NCBI GenBank assembly: GCA_035698885.1
Contig: DASSBJ010000123.1
Location: forward strand, 1 to 9,175
DNA from: VRUE01 sp035698885
GTDB lineage: Bacteria; Actinomycetota; Thermoleophilia; Solirubrobacterales; 70-9
Reading direction: 5' to 3'
DNA length: 9,175 nt
Shown here one piece after another: positions 5,660-9,175 of the stretch. A program made the position numbers and the translations under genes. The first letter of the stretch is position 1. The number at the start of each line of letters is the position of its first letter. Under the pieces are notes generated by a model. The model ran no database searches, was not told the DNA's origin, and saw only the letters and a list, made by a program, of their open reading frames with translations.

Positions 5660-7902
5660 TTGACGGTGGTTTTCGCCCTTTTCCGTTTGCGAGTCGCGGT
5701 GTCGGCCTTGCTCGCCTTGCCGTTCTTGTCCGGCGACGGCTTCTTTTCCATCTCGGCCTTCGCCTTTTTCGCCGCTTCGCGTTCGGCGCGGCGTTTCTTC
5801 ATCTCCTGCATCGACTCGCAGTCGTCGTTGAGGCAGAGGTTCCAGGCGCGGCCACGGAAGGGGACGACTTTCAGCCGCGGCGTCTCGCCGCAGACCGAGC
5901 AGCGCTCCTCGAGCCGGAAGACGTCGCCCCGCTGGGGCAGCGGGAAGGTCTGGTCGCACGACTCCGGGTCGTCGGCACGCCAACCTTGGCAACCCACAAA
6001 CCTTTTCCCCGATTTTTTCGCCCGGATGATCCGCAGCATGTTGGGCGAGCCGTCCTCCTTCGTCCGGCCCGCTTCCTCGCAGACCTTGCAGGGACCGAGG
6101 ATGCGGTCCTCGTCCATCCCCTTCCAGATCACCTTGGCGAGGTCTTCGCGACTGCCGTCGATTTCGGTCCAGGTCTTGTGCAGCAGGTCACGGCTCTCGC
6201 CGACGACTTCGCCCTTGCTCATCTCGCCGGCGGCGATGCGATCCATCTCCGCCTCCAGCTGGGCGGTCATCTCCGGCGTCGCCATCGCCGGGACGTAGTT
6301 CTTGAACGCCTCGTACAGGGCGATCCCGGTCTCCGAGGGGACCGGCGGGTTGCCGTAGACGTAGCCGCGGTCGAAGAGCTTCTGGATGATGTCGGCGCGG
6401 GTCGCTTTCGTGCCCAGACCGCGCTCCTCCATCATCTCGATCAGTTTCGCCTGCGAGATCCGCGAGGGCGGCTGCGTCTCCTTGTCGAGCAGCCAGGGCT
6501 CGCCGTCGAGCTCCAGCGTCTGCCCCTCCTCCAGCTTGGGGATCTCCTCGTCGGAGGAACGGGCGTAGGTGTAGATGCCGGCGTAGCCGGGGTCGACGAC
6601 GACAGAGCCGCGGACGAAGTAGGTCTCCGAGCCGGCCTCGATGTCGGCCCGCGTCGACTCGGTGATCATCGGCGGGCTGAAGGTGGCGAGGAAGCGGCGC
6701 ACGACCAGTTCGTAGACCCGCTTCTTCGAGCCGTCGAGCGCCCCGGGGTGGATCGCCTGGGTCGGATAGATCGGCGGATGGTCGGTCGTCTCTTTTTTGC
6801 CCCGCGTCGGCTTCAGCTCGCCGTCGAGCAGGCCGGCGGCGGCGGAGAACTCCTTCACCCGGACCAACGAGAAGACCAGCTCGCGCACCGGCAGCGACGC
6901 CGGGTAGACGGTGTTGTCGGTGCGCGGGTAGGAGATGAAGCCGTCCATATAGAGGTCCTCGGCGATCCGCATCGCGCTCGCGGGGGTGATGCCGAGCCGG
7001 CTGGAGGCGTCGGTGCTGAAGGCGGTCGTGTTGTAGGGGGTCGGCGGCCGGCGCGTGTTCTTGCGCGCCGTGACCGACCTGACCGTGCCCGGGCCGGCGG
7101 TGCCGGCGAAGGCGCTGTCGGCCTCTGCTTTCTCCCAGAATTTGTCGGTCGCGTGGTGGGCCTCGAAGCTGCCGTCGGGGTGCTGGAACTTGGCGAACAG
7201 TTCCCAGAAGGGCTTGGCGACGTGGGCGCGGCGCTCCATCTCGCGCTCGACGATCAGGCCCAGGGTGGGGCTCTGCACGCGCCCGACCGAGAGGAAGTTC
7301 GAGCCGAAGCGGCGGCTGGCGAGCGAGACCGCGCGGGTCAGCGTCGCCCCCCAGAGCAGGTCGATGTCCTGGCGGGCGGCGCCGGCGTTGGCCAGCGGGT
7401 AGGAGAGCTCGTCGAGCTCGTTGAAGGCGCGCTCGATCTCCTCCTTGGTCAGCGCCGAGTAGCGGGCGCGCTTGATCCGCAGGGCGCCGCTGTCGGCGTC
7501 CTCGCGCGAGCCGAGCTCCGGGTTGGCTTCGAGCATCTCCTGCAGGGCCTCGAGCCCGATCAGCTCGCCCTCGCGGTCGAAGTCGGTCGCGATCACCAGC
7601 TCGTCGGCCTCCTTGGCCATCTTGCGGATCGCTTTGACGACGTTTTTGTCGGTCGGCTGCTTGATCAGCGTGGCGTCGATCAGGTCGTGCAGGTCGGTCT
7701 TCTGCCAGTTCGAGTAGCCCTCGGGGAAGGCCGGGCCGAGCACGTGGCCCTTGAGGCCGATCGTCATCTGCTCGTCGCCGTTCTCGTCGGTCCAGGTGTA
7801 GAAGGGGACTTTGTAGGTTTTGTCCGCCTTCGCCTCGTTGCGGCCGAGGATGTCGGCGATCTTCTTGGCGCTGTTGTTCTTCTCGGTGACGATCAGTCGC
7901 AT
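5656..7902 (-). CDS. topA: DNA topoisomerase I, type IA, archaeal-like
   Basis: This enzyme relaxes negative supercoils by single-strand passage through a phosphotyrosine link. It has 748 residues. The TOPRIM domain begins MRLIVTEKNNSAKKIADIL (E7) and carries the acidic triad in ATDFDREGELIG (D107, D109, E111). The catalytic Tyr325 lies in GFISYPRTDNTVYP. Other type IA blocks are LLWGATLTRAVS, SVGRVQSPTLGLIV (206-219), TTDHPPIYPTQAIHP and RGLGTKATRADIIQKL. Two zinc-ribbon-like units follow (CKVC 605-608 with C638/C649; CSVC 668-671 with C690/C695), then a basic tail rich in Lys/Arg (about 700-748). The SYPRTDN active site and LKGHVLG/FPEGY/DREGELIG blocks resemble archaeal topA rather than the usual bacterial TYMRTDS type. 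The ATG at 7902 has no Shine-Dalgarno; a TACCCT lies at -15 to -10. The open frame runs far upstream antisense to the epimerase, which is an artefact of high GC. Confidence 0.95.
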   Translation of the reverse strand: MRLIVTEKNNSAKKIADILGRNEAKADKTYKVPFYTWTDENGDEQMTIGLKGHVLGPAFPEGYSNWQKTDLHDLIDATLIKQPTDKNVVKAIRKMAKEADELVIATDFDREGELIGLEALQEMLEANPELGSREDADSGALRIKRARYSALTKEEIERAFNELDELSYPLANAGAARQDIDLLWGATLTRAVSLASRRFGSNFLSVGRVQSPTLGLIVEREMERRAHVAKPFWELFAKFQHPDGSFEAHHATDKFWEKAEADSAFAGTAGPGTVRSVTARKNTRRPPTPYNTTAFSTDASSRLGITPASAMRIAEDLYMDGFISYPRTDNTVYPASLPVRELVFSLVRVKEFSAAAGLLDGELKPTRGKKETTDHPPIYPTQAIHPGALDGSKKRVYELVVRRFLATFSPPMITESTRADIEAGSETYFVRGSVVVDPGYAGIYTYARSSDEEIPKLEEGQTLELDGEPWLLDKETQPPSRISQAKLIEMMEERGLGTKATRADIIQKLFDRGYVYGNPPVPSETGIALYEAFKNYVPAMATPEMTAQLEAEMDRIAAGEMSKGEVVGESRDLLHKTWTEIDGSREDLAKVIWKGMDEDRILGPCKVCEEAGRTKEDGSPNMLRIIRAKKSGKRFVGCQGWRADDPESCDQTFPLPQRGDVFRLEERCSVCGETPRLKVVPFRGRAWNLCLNDDCESMQEMKKRRAEREAAKKAKAEMEKKPSPDKNGKASKADTATRKRKRAKTTVK

Positions 7903-7911
7903 GGGGCGGCG

Positions 7912-7917
7912 AGGGTA
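7912..7917 (-). promoter_or_regulatory. Candidate -10 element (TACCCT) for topA
   Basis: TACCCT fits TANNNT and ends 9 nt before the topA ATG, which would give a leader of only a few nucleotides. It lies in the 78-bp divergent gap shared with the epimerase. There is no clear -35. Confidence 0.3.
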
Positions 7918-7953
7918 GCAGGGGCGTTCGGCTGCCCCTCCCGGGCCGCTGGT

Positions 7954-7976
7954 CGCCGATCCCCGTAGGATCGGCG
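7954..7976. promoter_or_regulatory. 9-bp inverted repeat over the epimerase promoter
   Basis: CGCCGATCC and GGATCGGCG are perfect 9-bp arms separated by CCGTA. The repeat ends 4 nt before the epimerase ATG and contains the candidate -10 TAGGAT. It could be an operator for a dimeric repressor, or a hairpin at the mRNA 5' end. Confidence 0.45.
7966..7971 (+). promoter_or_regulatory. Candidate -10 element (TAGGAT) for the epimerase gene
   Basis: TAGGAT fits TANNNT and lies at -15 to -10 from the ATG at 7981, the same distance as TACCCT has from the divergent topA start. No Shine-Dalgarno precedes the ATG. The hexamer lies within the inverted repeat 7954-7976. Confidence 0.35.
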
Positions 7977-7980
7977 CGCG

Positions 7981-8913
7981 ATGAGGGCACTGGTCACCGG
8001 CGGAGCGGGGTTCATCGGGTCGAATCTGGTCGACGCGCTGCTCGCCCGCGGCGACGCGGTGACGGTGGTCGACGACCTCTCGACCGGGCGGCGCTCGAAC
8101 CTCGACGAAGCCTTGGCGGCGGGCGCCGAGCTGGTCGAGCTCGACATCCGCGAGGGCGCGGCGCTGGCCGAGCTGCTGGGGCGCGCGAAGCCCGAGATCG
8201 TCTTCCACCTGGCGGCGCAGATCGACGTGCGCCGCTCGCTCGCCGACCCCGCGTTCGACGCGGCGATCAACATTGGCGGCACCGCCAACCTGCTGGAGGC
8301 GATGCGCGGGGCGGGCTCGGCGCGCATCGTCTTCGTCTCGACCGGCGGCGCGATCTACGGCGAGGGTGCGGGCAAGGCGCTGCCGCTGGACGAGAGCGCG
8401 CCGATCGAACCGTTCTCCGCCTACGGCCAGAGCAAGTTCGCCGCCGAGGGCTACCTGGCGCTCTACGAACGGCTCTACGGCCTCTCCGGGGTCAGCCTGC
8501 GGCTCGGCAACGTCTACGGCCCGCGCCAGGACCCGCTCGGCGAGGCGGGCGTGATCGCGATCTTCTGCGGTCGCCTGCGCGCCGGCGAGCGTCCGACCGT
8601 GTTCGGCGACGGCAGGCAGACCCGCGACTACATATATGTGGGCGACGTGGTCGAGGCGGCGCTCGCGGCGGCGGGGTCTGAGGCCAGTGGCCCGATCAAC
8701 ATCGGCAGCGGGATCGAGACCGACGTGCTCGAGCTCGCCGCCAGGCTCGCCGAGATCGAGGGCCGCGAGGACTTCGAGCCCGAGCTCGCGCCGCCACGCG
8801 CGGGCGAGGTGCAGCGGATCGCGCTCGACGCCGGCAGGGCCGAGCGCGAGCTCGGCTGGCGGGCGAGGACCGGCGTCCCCGACGGCCTTCGGCTGACGCT
8901 CGCCTCCCTTTAG
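7981..8913 (+). CDS. NAD-dependent epimerase/dehydratase, UDP-glucose 4-epimerase-like
   Basis: This is a 310-residue extended short-chain dehydrogenase. The N-terminus has the Rossmann NAD site TGGAGFIGSNLVDALL (6-21). VVDDLSTGRRSNL (29-41) binds the cofactor ribose, and FHLAAQIDVRRS (75-86) follows. The catalytic set is S120/T121 in VFVSTGGAIYG and Y148xxxK152 in SAYGQSKFAAEGY. Substrate-side motifs are RLGNVYGPRQDP (174-185), GDGRQTRDYIYVGDV (209-223) and the terminal ELGWRA. These fit GalE-like UDP-sugar 4-epimerases, probably interconverting UDP-glucose and UDP-galactose or a related pair for surface glycans; the exact substrate is not readable. The start at ATG 7981 directly opens the Rossmann strand and lacks a Shine-Dalgarno. 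Its TAG stop forms part of the TAGTCT before the next gene. Confidence 0.93.
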   Translation: MRALVTGGAGFIGSNLVDALLARGDAVTVVDDLSTGRRSNLDEALAAGAELVELDIREGAALAELLGRAKPEIVFHLAAQIDVRRSLADPAFDAAINIGGTANLLEAMRGAGSARIVFVSTGGAIYGEGAGKALPLDESAPIEPFSAYGQSKFAAEGYLALYERLYGLSGVSLRLGNVYGPRQDPLGEAGVIAIFCGRLRAGERPTVFGDGRQTRDYIYVGDVVEAALAAAGSEASGPINIGSGIETDVLELAARLAEIEGREDFEPELAPPRAGEVQRIALDAGRAERELGWRARTGVPDGLRLTLASL

Positions 8914-8916
8914 TCT
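8911..8916 (+). promoter_or_regulatory. Candidate -10 element (TAGTCT) before the siroheme gene
   Basis: TAGTCT is identical to the hexamer before the epsilon-like gene and lies at -13 to -8 from the ATG at 8924. It overlaps the epimerase stop codon. The ATG has no Shine-Dalgarno (TTTCCCCC precedes it), which favours a leaderless start. Confidence 0.4.
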
Positions 8917-8923
8917 TTCCCCC

Positions 8924-9175
8924 ATGCCGGCCCAGGCCTATGCAGGCAAGGAGTGCGTCTGCCAGCTCCGCAAGGGGATCTGCGATCAGTCGTGCGTGCG
9001 CGACATGCTCGAGACCCCCTTCTACATCGCCTGTCTGAAGCTCAAGGGGCGGCGCTGCCTGGTCGTCGGCGGCGGCGACATCGGCCTGGAGAAGGTCGAG
9101 GGCCTGCTCGCCTGCGACGCCGACGTCACCCTGGTCGCGCCGGTCGCCCACCCGGAGCTCGAGTCGCTGGCGGCC
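8924..9175 (+). CDS. Precorrin-2 dehydrogenase / sirohydrochlorin ferrochelatase N-domain (3' end cut by window edge)
   Basis: This is the first 84 residues of a Met8/CysG-N-type protein, which oxidises precorrin-2 with NAD and can insert iron, giving siroheme for sulfite or nitrite reductases. The family start is clear at FYIACLKLKGRRCLVVGGGD (residues 33-52) with the NAD-binding GGGDIGLEKVEGLL, followed by ADVTLVAPVAHPELE. Upstream of this is a 27-residue extension containing four cysteines, CVC (11, 13), C20 and C24, absent from the standard domain. If translation began instead at the internal ATG 9005 (METPFY region, Met28), the extension would vanish. The 10-bp gap from the epimerase and the TAGTCT at -13 favour the ATG at 8924. 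Whether a C-terminal methyltransferase domain follows is outside the window. Confidence 0.9.
   Translation, partial: MPAQAYAGKECVCQLRKGICDQSCVRDMLETPFYIACLKLKGRRCLVVGGGDIGLEKVEGLLACDADVTLVAPVAHPELESLAA

Noticed and set aside
6788..6800. Runs of six A on the coding strand of topA (near 6010 and 6790), considered as programmed frameshift sites.
   Set aside because: They encode Lys-Lys in frame as AAA AAA, the phase does not fit the classical slippery heptamer, and no overlapping product in the -1 frame is suggested.
5986..7968. A 660-codon open frame on the plus strand opposite topA.
   Set aside because: Composition is typical of the antisense of a GC-rich gene, with no recognisable motif, while topA is well conserved on the minus strand.
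8630..8639. ACATATATGT, a 10-bp AT-rich palindrome in the epimerase gene with a rare ATA codon.
   Set aside because: It encodes the conserved RDYIYV motif, so protein constraint explains most of it; no nearby start it could serve.
7903..8925. The topA frame stays open for about 340 more codons upstream, antisense to the epimerase, giving an apparent 1089-residue protein.
   Set aside because: The upstream part is Arg/Ala/Gly-rich shadow sequence with no domain, and the epimerase on the other strand has complete family motifs. The type IA fold starts cleanly at the ATG at 7902.

Overview
The window is strongly GC-rich, densely coding bacterial DNA. It carries a topA-tmk-holB run, which from memory is the order at the same locus in Streptomyces. 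It also has a GT2/DUF2304 pair, a PhoR-like two-component pair, and a small protein resembling the actinobacterial acyl-CoA carboxylase epsilon subunit. My best guess is a deep-branching actinobacterium of the Thermoleophilia/Solirubrobacterales type. This is inferred from gene content and protein style, not from any marker gene.

Layout from left to right. (1) On the minus strand, read right to left from about 2771 to the left edge, lie a membrane histidine kinase, an OmpR-type response regulator, a 65-residue epsilon-like protein, a dodecin, and a rhodanese cut by the window edge. The last three are tightly overlapped and probably form one transcript. (2) On the plus strand, 2788-3986, a DPM1-like family 2 glycosyltransferase overlaps by ATGA a three-helix DUF2304 membrane protein. 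The kinase and the glycosyltransferase diverge with only 16 bp between their start codons. (3) On the minus strand, 7902 down to 3939, lie topoisomerase I, thymidylate kinase and the clamp-loader delta-prime subunit. topA and tmk overlap by ATGA. A very strong 25-bp hairpin lies between tmk and holB, and holB overlaps the DUF2304 gene tail to tail by 48 bp. (4) On the plus strand from 7981, a UDP-glucose 4-epimerase-like SDR is followed by the first 84 codons of a precorrin-2 dehydrogenase (siroheme synthase N-domain) that runs off the right edge.

The replication and nucleotide genes (topology, dTTP supply, clamp loading) form a housekeeping unit. The glycosyltransferase, DUF2304 protein and epimerase point to envelope or polysaccharide sugar metabolism. 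The kinase/regulator pair has no target identifiable here.

The points most worth checking are: a topoisomerase IA that reads as archaeal-type but sits in the bacterial topA-tmk-holB slot and has a lysine-rich tail; the large hairpin at the tmk-holB junction, which is open in the holB frame; a recurring TANNNT hexamer 7-15 nt before four start codons that lack Shine-Dalgarno sequences (possible leaderless promoters); an inverted repeat over the epimerase promoter; and a cysteine-rich N-terminal extension on the siroheme-synthesis protein. I saw no tRNA, rRNA, CRISPR array, insertion sequence or prophage, and no gene-free stretch longer than about 80 bp.
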